DNA of 55,593 nt from Acidovorax sp. CF316. GTDB lineage: Bacteria > Pseudomonadota > Gammaproteobacteria > Burkholderiales > Burkholderiaceae_C. A program made the translations under genes and the position numbers. How positions within the stretch are numbered: position 1 is the stretch's first letter; each line of letters starts with the position of its first letter. Below the pieces are notes generated by a model, which ran no database searches, had not been told where the DNA came from, and saw only the letters and a program-made list of their open reading frames with translations. Location: assembly GCF_000276605.1 (NCBI RefSeq), contig NZ_AKJX01000163.1, positions 1 through 55,593 on the forward strand. The letters are read 5' to 3'. Shown piece by piece: positions 34,820 to 42,505 of this stretch.

Positions 34820-35841
34820 GGAGTGGTGCTCCCTGATGTAGCCAGTGCATCCGCTTCCAGCGCCAGCCGGCTCACGGCAAACACATGGTCCTGCGGCACG
34901 GCCTTGTCCGTGCGGTTCTGTACGTCGGCCACCAAGTCGCTGAAGAAGGTGATCGGCTCCCAGCTGCAGTCGATGTGCCGCGTGCCCTTGCGGTCGCACA
35001 GAAACAGGTGCTCGCCGCCGGCGCGGCCCTCGATGTCCACGTACTTGCGGATCTCGATGGAGCCCTCGGTGCCCCCGATGAACAGGCGGCCATCGCCCCA
35101 GGTGGGCAGCCCATCCGGCGTGAACCAGTCCACGCGGATATAGCCGCGCGCCGCGTTGTCGCGCGAGGCCAGCGCGATCTCGCCAAAGTCCTGAAAACTC
35201 ACGGGCGTGGCCTGCCCGATGTGCGAGTGCACGGCATGGGCCACCGTGGCATCGGTCGAGCCGGTGAGCACCAGGAACTGGTCGATCTGGTGCGAGGCAA
35301 TGTCCACCAGAATGCCGCCGTAGGTGGCCTTGTCGAAGAACCAGGCCGGCCGGGTGGTCGCGTTCAGCCGGTGCGGGCCCATGCTCAACGTGTGGAACAC
35401 ATTGCCCAGTGCGCCGTCTTGCACCAGCTTTTGGGCCATGGCCACCGAAGGCACGATGTGCCGCTCAGAAAAGCAGATCGCAAAGATGCGCCCGGTCTCG
35501 CGCACGGCGGCCTGCACCGCTGCCAGTTGCGCAAAGCTGGTCACGCCAGGCTTGTCAGTCAGCACGTCCTTGCCGCGCCGCATGGCATCGACGGCCAGTT
35601 CTGCGCGCCGCGACGGCACATCGGCCGTGACGATCAACTGGATGGAATCGTCGTCGAGCAGCGCCTCGGCCGACTCCACGGCCTTCAGGCCGGGAACGCG
35701 CGACTGGACGCCCTGCAGCACCAGCGGGTCGGCACGCGAGGTGGCATAGCCGGCGCAGGTTGCGCCCGCGTCCAGCAGGCCCTGGATGAGGTGGTAGATA
35801 TGGCGGTGCTCGATGCCCACCACGCCAAAGCGGATCGTCAT
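34816..35841 (-). CDS. Gfo/Idh/MocA family oxidoreductase
   Basis: A 341-residue second family member, not a close copy of its neighbour: 'RFGVVGIEHRHIYHLIQGLL' at the N-terminus, 'TDKPGVTSFAQL' where the family usually has EKP (Asp replaces Glu), and 'YGGILVDIASHQIDQFLVLT' in the second domain. It overlaps both neighbours by 4 bp, showing a coupled operon. Confidence 0.9.
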   Translation of the reverse strand: MTIRFGVVGIEHRHIYHLIQGLLDAGATCAGYATSRADPLVLQGVQSRVPGLKAVESAEALLDDDSIQLIVTADVPSRRAELAVDAMRRGKDVLTDKPGVTSFAQLAAVQAAVRETGRIFAICFSERHIVPSVAMAQKLVQDGALGNVFHTLSMGPHRLNATTRPAWFFDKATYGGILVDIASHQIDQFLVLTGSTDATVAHAVHSHIGQATPVSFQDFGEIALASRDNAARGYIRVDWFTPDGLPTWGDGRLFIGGTEGSIEIRKYVDIEGRAGGEHLFLCDRKGTRHIDCSWEPITFFSDLVADVQNRTDKAVPQDHVFAVSRLALEADALATSGSTTP

Positions 35842-36656
35842 TGGGGCACCTCGGGCAGGGTTTCAAAAGGACCGCGGACCACGAAGGACCCGCCCTGGTA
35901 GCGTGCCTCCGGCGAGCCGGGCAGGGCGGCCGGCAGCGCGCTGGCGCCTTCGAATGCCGCGGACGTATCCTGCGGCGCAAAGCCCAGGCGCGCCGCCTTG
36001 GCATTGCTCCACCACACCGAGGGGTTGGCCGACATGCCGTAGGCGATCAGGTGGCCGATCTCGGGCGCCAGCAGCGACCGGCCGACCAGCGCCTCCAGGT
36101 CGCCAAAGCTCAGCCAGGTCGATAGCATGCGCTGGTCCTTGGGCGCGGCATAGGCGCTGCCGATGCGCAGGCACACGGTCTCGATGCCATAGCGGTCGAA
36201 GTAAAAGCGCGACAGGTCTTCGCCAAACGCCTTGGAGATGCCGTAGTAGCCATCGGGCCGCCGCTCGCAGTCGGTCTGCAGGTGCTCGTCCTGCGGGTGA
36301 AAACCCACCACATGGTTCGAGCTGGCAAACACCACCCGCTTCACGCCATGCCTGCGCGCGCCTTCGTAGAGGTGGAAGGTGCCCCGGATGTTCGACTCGA
36401 TGATTTCCTCGAACGGCCGCTCCACCGAAATGCCGCCCAGGTGCACGATGGCATCGCAGCCCGCCACCAGCGCATCGGTGCCCGCCTTGTCGGCCAGGTC
36501 GCAGACGACGACCTCGTCACTGCCTGACGCCTCCATCGGCTGGATATCTGAAACGCGCAGGACCGAGGCATGGCCCCGCATGGCCGGCCGCAGCACGCGG
36601 CCGAGCGCGCCGGCTGCGCCCGTCAACAGCAGGCGCTTGAATGGACGTGAACTCAA
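35838..36656 (-). CDS. NAD-dependent epimerase/dehydratase, uronate dehydrogenase-like
   Basis: A 272-residue extended SDR: cofactor motif 'GAAGALG' (13-19), catalytic S113 region ('ASSNHVVGFH') and YxxxK as Y138-G-I-S-K142. Length and the 'SSNHVVGF...YYGISKAFGE' layout resemble bacterial uronate dehydrogenase (Udh), which oxidises galacturonate or glucuronate to the aldarate lactone. With a TctC protein and two Gfo/Idh/MocA enzymes this points to a sugar-acid pathway. First gene of the minus-strand operon after the regulator. Confidence 0.85.
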   Translation of the reverse strand: MSSRPFKRLLLTGAAGALGRVLRPAMRGHASVLRVSDIQPMEASGSDEVVVCDLADKAGTDALVAGCDAIVHLGGISVERPFEEIIESNIRGTFHLYEGARRHGVKRVVFASSNHVVGFHPQDEHLQTDCERRPDGYYGISKAFGEDLSRFYFDRYGIETVCLRIGSAYAAPKDQRMLSTWLSFGDLEALVGRSLLAPEIGHLIAYGMSANPSVWWSNAKAARLGFAPQDTSAAFEGASALPAALPGSPEARYQGGSFVVRGPFETLPEVPQ

Positions 36657-36741
36657 TGTTGTCTCCGTGTTCTTGTGTGACCTGCATCGCAGTGTTCACC
36701 CGTCCACGAGAAACGTCCATTCCCAATTTCGTTCAACTCCA

Positions 36742-36754
36742 TACCTTTTCGGTA
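36742..36754. promoter_or_regulatory. candidate LysR box (T-N11-A) before sugar-acid operon
   Basis: TACC-TTTTC-GGTA is a 13-bp inverted repeat with the T-N11-A form of LysR boxes. It lies 86 bp upstream of the Udh-like gene and just below the LysR gene that is its likely regulator. Confidence 0.5.
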
Positions 36755-36770
36755 AGGAGCCGCTCGGCCG

Positions 36771-37655
36771 TTAACTTGGGGTGCTGTACCCCCGTACCGT
36801 CTCTAACATCCGCGCCAACAGCGGCGATGCCTCGTCCTTGCGGTAAAAGCAGTACAGGTCCATGGTGGCCTCGCCGCGCGCCGCCACCAGCGGCACATAG
36901 CGCACGCCAGGGAACTGCACGCTCAGCATGGAGTAGGGCACCACCGTCAGGCAGTTGCTGAAGGCGGTCAGCATCGTGGCCATGACCACATCGCTGGTCT
37001 GCGTGGCAATCTGCGGCTCAAAGCCTTCCTCGGCGCACAGCCGCAGCAGCGTGGCCGTGGCCGAAGGCGACGAGCCCACCGCCAGCGCATGGTTGCGCAG
37101 CAGCGCTACGGGGATCTTCTTGCGCCGCGCCAGCGGATGATTGTCTGACATCGCCACCCACAGCGGCTCGCTGGCCACGCGCTCCACCTGCAGGTCGCTG
37201 TCGGCCGGTAATAACCGCTCGAACACGATCAGCACCCGGCCCTGCCGCAGCGCAGTCACCTGCTGCGGCGTCTGCGCGTGGTACAGCGCAATCTCCACAT
37301 CGGGGTTCTCGCGCGAAAACCGGGCCAGGATGTTCGGCACGATGCCGAAGATCGCCGAGCCATACACCCCCACATCCAGCCGCCCCAGCTTGCCGCGCGC
37401 CGCCCGGTGCGCCCGGTCTGCCGCCTGGTCCACCATGCCGAAGATGGCTTTGGCATCGCGCAGCAGGGTCTCGCCCGCATGGGTCAGCACCATGCCGCGT
37501 GGCGTGCGCTCGAAGAGCTGCGCGCCGACTTCAGCCTCCAGGGCCTTGATCTGGCGGGTGAGGGGGGGCTGGGATAGGTGCAGGCGCTCGGCGGCGCGGC
37601 CGAGGTGGCGTTCTTCCGCTACGGCTACGAAATAAGTTAGGCGGCGGAGGTCCAT
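36771..37655 (-). CDS. LysR family transcriptional regulator of the sugar-acid operon
   Basis: A 294-residue LTTR: helix-turn-helix at ~3-60 ('HLGRAAERLHLSQPPLTRQI') and effector domain. The N-terminal 'MDLRRLTYFVAVAEERHLGR' is typical of the CatR/CbbR-like group. Encoded upstream of and in the same direction as the Udh/MocA/TctC genes. It is the last core-like gene before the accessory block. Confidence 0.9.
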   Translation of the reverse strand: MDLRRLTYFVAVAEERHLGRAAERLHLSQPPLTRQIKALEAEVGAQLFERTPRGMVLTHAGETLLRDAKAIFGMVDQAADRAHRAARGKLGRLDVGVYGSAIFGIVPNILARFSRENPDVEIALYHAQTPQQVTALRQGRVLIVFERLLPADSDLQVERVASEPLWVAMSDNHPLARRKKIPVALLRNHALAVGSSPSATATLLRLCAEEGFEPQIATQTSDVVMATMLTAFSNCLTVVPYSMLSVQFPGVRYVPLVAARGEATMDLYCFYRKDEASPLLARMLETVRGYSTPS

Positions 37656-37690
37656 TTAGAGGTTTGCGCGACAAGACACCACTGCATTTT

Positions 37691-37746
37691 GATCGACGTT
37701 CTTGTCGTGAGCGGCTGCGCGGCGCCGACGAACGCCGATGTTACGA
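37691..37746 (-). other. degenerate attC-like site
   Basis: Read on the minus strand: core TCGTAAC, arms CGTTCGTCG and CGACAAGAACG around a GC-rich centre, ending GTCGATC. It resembles an integron attC with mutated cores and lies just upstream of the LysR gene start, at the left edge of the accessory block. Weak on its own. Confidence 0.3.
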
Positions 37747-37771
37747 TGACCGTTAACGGCCACTAGCAGTC
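37740..37771 (-). repeat. block repeat A, copy 1
   Basis: On the minus strand GACTGCTAGTGGCCGTTAAC followed by GGTCATCGTAAC. It matches the ~32-bp hairpin pattern GWCYGCTYYTGGCCGWTAGC-NGYCATNGTA found seven times between 37.7 and 50.0 kb. Confidence 0.55.
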
Positions 37772-37794
37772 GATGGTGGGTTAAAGAAGCGGAC

Positions 37795-37850
37795 ATTCAA
37801 CGTTGAAGTTGTGGGGCGGCGAAGCCGTCCACACGAACGACCAGTTAGCC
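37795..37850 (-). other. integron attC site 1
   Basis: On the minus strand it starts with GGCTAAC (one mismatch to RYYYAAC), has arms GTGTGG/CCACAAC around the mini-hairpin GGC-TTCG-CCG, and ends with GTTGAAT, a perfect GTTRRRY core. It begins 7 bp after the stop of the minus-strand gene at 37858, exactly where a cassette attC should be. Confidence 0.65.
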
Positions 37851-37857
37851 ATTAGTC

Positions 37858-38415
37858 TCACAGCCCGTCCTCCCGAGCCGATAACCAACCTTGGAAGTGT
37901 GCTCGTGCCAACTCTGCCTCTTCGGGACTGGCAAAAAACAGATCAGCGCCTCCGTCATAGGGAGCGTATATGCGGCGTCGCTGAATATCCGCCAGAAGTA
38001 CAGGTCCGGTTCGATCGTCCGCGACGGAGAGGAGAAGGTCATTGAACGAGGCCGTTTTCCACTTCACCGGCAGACCGAAGAACTGAAGCCCGTCGTCCTC
38101 ATCTCCGGCGGACAAGACATGTACCGGCGTTCTGCCATCCACCTGCAATGCTTCAAACGACCACGCCTGGTTCTCGCCGAAGCGAGTGACAACCAATTGG
38201 CAGTCGGCGTCTTCGCCGAGGACGTAGGTTGCAGCGGCATTCTGGCGATGGAGAAGTTCTGCTCGCTCAGCCTCCGTCTCCGCATAACGCTTCGATTCTG
38301 GAAGGCTATGAACGCGCAACCATCGATCTGCCAACGCTACCCGACAGAGGAATCCTGCGGGCAACACATAGCCGAAACTAGAACGCCACTCGGTCGCGAA
38401 AGGAAGAGTCTGCAT
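37858..38415 (-). CDS. cassette-borne hypothetical protein
   Basis: A 185-residue soluble protein; no family recognised. It reads as coding, with charged and aromatic positions well mixed; notable parts are 'RWLRVHSLPESKRYAETEAE', 'FFGLPVKWKTASFNDLLLSV' and the end 'YDGGADLFFASPEEAELARA'. The ATG at 38415 lies 5 bp after the core of attC 2, and attC 1 follows its stop, so it has the structure of a single-gene integron cassette without its own promoter. Confidence 0.75.
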   Translation of the reverse strand: MQTLPFATEWRSSFGYVLPAGFLCRVALADRWLRVHSLPESKRYAETEAERAELLHRQNAAATYVLGEDADCQLVVTRFGENQAWSFEALQVDGRTPVHVLSAGDEDDGLQFFGLPVKWKTASFNDLLLSVADDRTGPVLLADIQRRRIYAPYDGGADLFFASPEEAELARAHFQGWLSAREDGL

Positions 38416-38420
38416 CTAAT

Positions 38421-38505
38421 GACTAACGCCGCGTTAAGCGGCCGCGGGCCGATACAACACCAGGAAACACGAAAGTCTCTCCCCGCGGTCCGCTTGAACG
38501 CATAG
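38421..38505 (-). other. integron attC site 2
   Basis: On the minus strand: CTATGCG then TTCAAGCGGACCGCGG (left arm), a ~45-bp centre, then CCGCGGCCGCTTAACGCGGC and core GTTAGTC. The CAAGCGG/CCGCTT arms are the classic attC stem. It starts right at the stop of the gene at 38506 and ends 5 bp before the next start. Confidence 0.7.
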
Positions 38506-38946
38506 TCAGGTTTGCACTCCTGGACGCAATAGGGCAATCACTCTGCGAACCTCACCCGGAACTTGATGGTAGATGCGCTGAGTCATTCTGTCGGGTACAT
38601 AGCTAGCAAACTGGGAGTGAACCCGCTCAAGAGCTACGAGAAGCTTCTCTTGAGTCTGGGCGCTAGCGAGGCCGGACTCGATGACAGCTTGTGCAACGGG
38701 CGGCAGACTTGATGCAGCCCACTCATTGCCTCTCGATGCGTCTGACGCAAGGTACTGTAAGTATGCGTCGAGATAGTAGAGCCGGGCGCGCGGCCCCATG
38801 TGGACCAGCGCCTCTGCGCACAGCATCGCGTTCTCATGGAACAACGCAAATGCCTCGCTTTGGGATTTTCCCTGGAAAATCTCTAGCGCGACTCGCTCAT
38901 CAAGAGAGTCATGGATGTTGATCTCTTCAGGCGTGGGACAAGGCAT
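38506..38946 (-). CDS. cassette-borne hypothetical protein
   Basis: A 146-residue acidic, helical protein with no recognised family ('EEINIHDSLDERVALEIF', 'RARLYYLDAYLQYLAS'). Upstream, the attC 3 core GTTAGGT ends 9 bp before the ATG; downstream, attC 2 begins at the stop. Second minus-strand cassette of the pair. Confidence 0.75.
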   Translation of the reverse strand: MPCPTPEEINIHDSLDERVALEIFQGKSQSEAFALFHENAMLCAEALVHMGPRARLYYLDAYLQYLASDASRGNEWAASSLPPVAQAVIESGLASAQTQEKLLVALERVHSQFASYVPDRMTQRIYHQVPGEVRRVIALLRPGVQT

Positions 38947-39396
38947 GACTTGCGAACCTAACGTAATTTAAACCGCAAAACCTGCCGGATAAACTGGACC
39001 GTGCGGGATGTTCTGGACACTAATTTCTCCCGGAGGCCGCTAGCAGCATAGCTTTGCAAGCGAAGAGCTGTTCAAACGTCCAGGTATAAAAATTCCATGG
39101 AACCCGGCACGCGTTAAGTCAGCAAACTATAGCTTGCTGTAGGCGGACAGCGGGATTTCCAACAGCCGCTCAGCAAGTCAATGACGGCTTCCAGGCGGCA
39201 CTTCTGAACGGCGGTTTTGGGCCCGAAGCGGCCTTTTAAAGCTGTTTGACATGGGGTACGATCCCGACCTTGACTGGCCAGTCTCGACTGGCCCTTTGAC
39301 GAAAAGTCGCCCCACAGTCGAGGTTCTTGCATACCGCTTACGCAAGCGCCTGGGTCAAGTTGCACGCGGCACTCCCCTCACTTCATTGAGCTTCTC
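38947..39396. other. 450-bp intercassette stretch
   Basis: It contains attC 3 (38956-39016) and a hairpin-like stretch at 39207-39240 (ACGGCGGTTTTGGGCCCGAA...), related to the block repeats. Open frames here are short and overlap these elements. I see no gene. Confidence 0.5.
38956..39016 (-). other. integron attC site 3
   Basis: On the minus strand ends in the perfect core GTTAGGT, 9 bp before the ATG of the 38506-38946 gene. Its middle (ATCCCGCACGGTCCAG, then TTTATCCGGCAGG) is almost identical to attC 4 at 40129, which lies on the opposite strand. Upstream core CCAGAAC is imperfect. Confidence 0.6.
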
Positions 39397-39813
39397 ATGC
39401 AACTACCAGACGTTGACGCCTTGCCGGAATCAGTAGCCATAGATGAGCTCGCGGTGCTCTTTTCTAGTGCGCTAGCAGCGACTGCCGCGGAAACGGAGAG
39501 GCTTGCAGTTTTACGTGAGCTTGCAAGCAAACAGTGGCACACCTACGAAAGGCCAAGTGCAGAAACGTCCGCTCAAGTCACCTCTTACGTTACTCAGACT
39601 TGGGATCCAGCGGATCTTCACTCAACCGAGTCAATGTTATGGATTATTGGACATATGGGGCTATCCGATGCAATGCTTTTCATGATGAACAAAAGCCTGG
39701 CTTCAACTACATCGCCTGTTGTTCAGTGGACCATCTGTGAAGCAAGCCAGGAATTTGGTCCTATGCCCCTGGACCCGTACAACGACATGCCAATGAAGAA
39801 TGAGCAGCAATGA
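39397..39813 (+). CDS. hypothetical protein in accessory block
   Basis: A 138-residue helical, acidic protein; no family recognised. Notable parts: 'LAVLFSSALAATAAETERLA' and 'WIIGHMGLSDAMLFMMNKSL'. Opposite orientation to the two cassettes on its left. No clear attC core precedes it; downstream GCCTAGC at 39827-39833 may be a decayed core. Confidence 0.62.
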   Translation: MQLPDVDALPESVAIDELAVLFSSALAATAAETERLAVLRELASKQWHTYERPSAETSAQVTSYVTQTWDPADLHSTESMLWIIGHMGLSDAMLFMMNKSLASTTSPVVQWTICEASQEFGPMPLDPYNDMPMKNEQQ

Positions 39814-40128
39814 GAGCCATGTCGCCTAGCACTTGGCCATAAGTCCTAGGGGGCAGCTCCCTGACTGATTAAGGTCTGCCCGAAGTTCACAGGACTGCCT
39901 CGCTCTAAAAGTCCTCTTGCACCGGCAGCCATTGGCTGCTTCTGGCCGATGGCAGCCATCGTACCAGCGGCAGCGAAGGGCCCGTAGCCGCGCTTAGGTG
40001 CCCGCCTACTGGTACCCTATAGTGTGCTGACTCGACGCTTGCCGGGTTAGGCGGTAATTTTGAACCCGTGGTTTTACAGCGCACTGACCGCTAGCCCACG
40101 CTGCAAGCCACTTCCTGGAGGAATCAAT
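39814..40128. other. intergenic stretch with block repeat A and an isolated attC core
   Basis: No supported gene. It contains block repeat A copy 2 (39934-39965) and an isolated perfect core GTTAGGC at 40046-40052 whose partner I cannot place. Confidence 0.5.
39934..39965 (+). repeat. block repeat A, copy 2
   Basis: GGCTGCTTCTGGCCGATGGC then AGCCATCGTACC; same hairpin pattern as the copies at 37740, 40627, 41102, 45711, 46647 and 49981. Confidence 0.6.
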
Positions 40129-40191
40129 GCCCACAATATCCCGCACGGTCCAGTTTATCCCGCAGGTTTTGCGGGATACATCAAGTTAGGC
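40129..40191 (+). other. integron attC site 4
   Basis: GCCCACA core-like start, arms ATCCCGCA and TTGCGGGAT, perfect end core GTTAGGC (40185-40191), 6 bp before the ATG at 40198. It shares ~36 nearly identical bases with attC 3 but points the other way. Confidence 0.65.
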
Positions 40192-40197
40192 CTGCAC

Positions 40198-40581
40198 ATG
40201 CCATCGCCGCAAAGCGCCTGTCACGCGTCTTGGAACGGCAGAGTCGTTTCAGTAACGGCGAGACTCGTTCCAAGATACGCGTGGACGACGGCATCAATAG
40301 ACGTCTTTGTGGAAGACCAACCCATCTTAAAAACTGGCGGCGTCTTCAAGATTTCGGCCTCGCATAGTGAGGGGTTTAAGTTTCAGAACAGCGAGCATTC
40401 GGCCGAAGTTTCTTGGGGCAAAGCCACTCTCCGATCATTTCCAATCAGCTTAAAAATCGATGATGCGCAAGTCATTGAATCAAGCGTTCTAATTCAGAAC
40501 TGGTGGCTCGCCTGGTGGCCTTGGGCTGCGCTGTCAGTTTTCGTGGCTTGGCGAGTCCTTGCTGAGCGACTGCAGGCGTAA
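40198..40581 (+). CDS. cassette-borne hypothetical protein with C-terminal membrane anchor
   Basis: A 127-residue protein with no recognised family. Residues ~1-98 are soluble and beta-rich; residues ~100-123 ('NWWLAWWPWAALSVFVAWRV') form one tryptophan-rich transmembrane segment, giving a C-terminally anchored topology. The frame is open from 40060, but that start would run through attC 4; the ATG at 40198, 6 bp after the attC core, is the natural cassette start. A truncated attC overlaps the stop. Confidence 0.65.
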   Translation: MPSPQSACHASWNGRVVSVTARLVPRYAWTTASIDVFVEDQPILKTGGVFKISASHSEGFKFQNSEHSAEVSWGKATLRSFPISLKIDDAQVIESSVLIQNWWLAWWPWAALSVFVAWRVLAERLQA

Positions 40582-40603
40582 CCCCTCATGTCAAACGTTG
40601 AGC
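40576..40603 (+). other. truncated attC-like site
   Basis: GCGTAAC (one mismatch to RYYYAAC, overlapping the stop codon of the preceding gene) and a perfect GTTGAGC core lie only 14 bp apart. The usual paired arms are missing, so it looks like an attC whose hairpin was deleted. Confidence 0.45.
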
Positions 40604-40626
40604 GTCCGCTTTCATTTGCGGTGGCC

Positions 40627-40658
40627 GGCTGCTTCTGGCCGGTTGCCGTCATGATATT
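40627..40658 (+). repeat. block repeat A, copy 3
   Basis: GGCTGCTTCTGGCCGGTTGC then CGTCATGATATT; same hairpin family as the copy at 39934. Confidence 0.55.
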
Positions 40659-40723
40659 AGCGGCTGCAGCGGCCCAAAGCGGCTGTACGCCGCGCCCAAA
40701 AACAGACATCGGCCCTCAACAGT

Positions 40724-41083
40724 TTATTGCTGCACAGCTCCGTGCGCTGAGGCTCTCAATAAATTCTCCTTAGCCCTTTTCCATGCCCATTGCATGTTCC
40801 CCAACATACGCTGATCCGATTGATCGAGAACCAAATGGGCAATGGAACGCCGAAAGCTCTCTGTCGACTCATTGGTTAGCAACTCATAGGTGCAAGCTGC
40901 AACACGATGCTGGATCTCGTTGATTTGGCGAAGATGTGCGGGATGTTCTAACTCTTCGCTTTGAGGTACGTAGCTATCACGGCCAGCAACGGTCAAAGCG
41001 TTACTAAGTGCCGTCAGAAAAATTATTTGGTGGAGAGATGGCAGCGACTCCAGCCATTCCTCTTGGACTTCGTATTCCGCCAT
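40724..41083 (-). CDS. hypothetical protein in accessory block
   Basis: A 119-residue helical protein, no family recognised ('LPSLHQIIFLTALSNALTVA', 'RRSIAHLVLDQSDQRMLGNM'). AGGAG about 8 bp upstream of the ATG at 41083 supports translation. It faces the plus-strand cassette gene at 40198. Confidence 0.65.
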   Translation of the reverse strand: MAEYEVQEEWLESLPSLHQIIFLTALSNALTVAGRDSYVPQSEELEHPAHLRQINEIQHRVAACTYELLTNESTESFRRSIAHLVLDQSDQRMLGNMQWAWKRAKENLLRASAHGAVQQ

Positions 41084-41101
41084 CTCTTTTCTCCTCTCAA
41101 T

Positions 41102-41133
41102 GTCAGGTTCTGGCCGGCTGCCGCCATCGTAGC
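41102..41133 (+). repeat. block repeat A, copy 4
   Basis: GTCAGGTTCTGGCCGGCTGC then CGCCATCGTAGC; lies 19 bp upstream of the minus-strand gene start at 41083. Confidence 0.55.
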
Positions 41134-41356
41134 GGGGCCTGTATCGGTCCCATTCCTGCCGTCACTTACAGTGCCAAGCTGGTTGGCCGGCCGCAGGTCA
41201 GTCATTCAGCGGTATGTGCCAATCCTGACCGCAGATCGGACTGGCGCTGGCAACTACTGTAAGCGGGCGGCCATCCCATCTTGACTTGCAGCTGCAGAGA
41301 GCGGCTAGACTTCCGCTATCGGCCGATACCGGTCGTTCCAAGCAAGTGCGCTACTC

Positions 41357-41704
41357 ATGACGCCTGAAGATATATTTCGCGCAGTGGAGTTATGGAGTGG
41401 GTGCGCCGTCACAATTCCCTTGCGTGTGATGCTGTCTCGGACCGATGGCGCCTCCGTTGGCGAACTCGTGCGGTTTTACGCCCCTGACGAGATTCTTGAG
41501 CGCAATCAGACCTACGAAACGGGGAAATACTGTCCTGGTTGGTTGACGATTGGCGATGACGGCGGAGGTAGAGCTATCGTTGTCGATCCGGACAAATGGC
41601 CAACGCCCGTGTATCTCGTGGACCACGGCAGCATGTCCCGGGCAGACTTTGTTGAAGTGGCCCAGGACCTTCACGAGTGGGTGCATTTGGGCTGCAAGCT
41701 GTAG
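41357..41704 (+). CDS. SMI1/KNR4 (SUKH)-like protein
   Basis: A 115-residue protein. 'YCPGWLTIGDDGGGRAIVVD' followed by 'PVYLVDHGSM' matches the core of SUKH-type proteins, which often serve as immunity proteins to contact-dependent or polymorphic toxins. No toxin gene lies beside it, so an orphan immunity or cargo role in the block is likely. The assignment rests on this one motif region. Confidence 0.65.
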   Translation: MTPEDIFRAVELWSGCAVTIPLRVMLSRTDGASVGELVRFYAPDEILERNQTYETGKYCPGWLTIGDDGGGRAIVVDPDKWPTPVYLVDHGSMSRADFVEVAQDLHEWVHLGCKL

Positions 41705-41760
41705 AACGCGCACCCGCCTACAGATGCATTGCGAATGTCGATCCCGAGAACTCGTAGGAC

Positions 41761-41825
41761 TGCTTCGGCCCAAAGCCGACTTTGCGTCGGCTACCCTGAG
41801 CGACCTCTTTGCAGCGGTTGCCGTC
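41761..41825 (+). repeat. block repeat B, copy 1
   Basis: A 65-bp element about 80% identical to 45511-45576; it contains the perfect hairpin AGCCGAC-TTTGC-GTCGGCT and the shared tail GACCTCTTTGCAGCGGTTGC. Both copies follow a plus-strand gene stop by 40-60 bp. Confidence 0.7.
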
Positions 41826-41927
41826 TGTCGTGGCATAAGGCCCCGGCTCACGCTCTGTATACCATTCGGTCAACGGCTCACTGATTGACCTACTTCACCG
41901 ATGGCTGCTGTCAATAGTGAAGCAGCC

Positions 41928-41992
41928 GCCCAAGCATTCAGCCCGCCGGTGCCGCAGGGCGGCCGGCCCCCGAGAATGTGTGCAGTTTGGGC
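41928..41992 (+). other. integron attC site 5
   Basis: Outer arms GCCCAAG (41928-41934) and GTTTGGGC (41985-41992), inner arms CATTCAGCCCGCCGG and GGCCGGCCCCCGAGAATG. The end core deviates by one base from GTTRRRY. It ends 6 bp before the ATG at 41999. Confidence 0.58.
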
Positions 41993-41998
41993 GCTAAG

Positions 41999-42214
41999 AT
42001 GCGGTTTGTTGCATATCAAAAATGGCGGGGAGGCCCTGAGTGGCAGGAGGCCCGATATTGCTTGGTTCGACTTCATCGCGTTCATAAAGGCGCAAACCTT
42101 CCGGCGCCCAGTCAGTGGGAAGTCCTGCTGATCGCAACATCCGTCTATTCCAAAGCGCGGTTGGAAGGCGCTCCGAAGCTTCTCAAGAAGGCGAACACAG
42201 CCGACACACGTTGA
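41999..42214 (+). CDS. small cassette-borne basic protein
   Basis: A 71-residue, lysine/arginine-rich protein ('MRFVAYQKWRGGPEWQEARY', 'LEGAPKLLKKANTADTR'). No family recognised. Coding is inferred from residue mix and its position right after attC 5. An upstream in-frame ATG at 41978 lies inside the attC and is unlikely. Confidence 0.5.
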   Translation: MRFVAYQKWRGGPEWQEARYCLVRLHRVHKGANLPAPSQWEVLLIATSVYSKARLEGAPKLLKKANTADTR

Positions 42215-42505
42215 CCGGATATGCAAACTGGTCATTTGCCCAATCCGCGGCGAGCGGACTGAACACTGACGTAGATTTTGGAGTCCCCTGTGGGCACGAA
42301 AGTCGACGACCGCAGCAGGTTGTGAACTGCCGATCGCGTCGGACTCGGCCAACGGCGGCCATCGACCAACCGAAGTCACTCTCCCTGCTGAAATGGCTGC
42401 CTGAAACCCGACGCTGGAGCTGCCGGAGCCGAGCGGCAGCTGGCGCTGCAGAGCAGCCGTCGCGCAGCAAGCCCGGCCAAATCAATCCTCGGCCCGGGTC
42501 ACCGT

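Noticed and set aside
39114..39365. An 83-codon minus-strand open frame
   Set aside because: It consists largely of a repeat-like hairpin sequence and has no start signal or protein-like composition.
40060..40197. Long upstream extension of the 40198 gene
   Set aside because: It would translate straight through attC site 4; the ATG 6 bp after the attC core is a better start.
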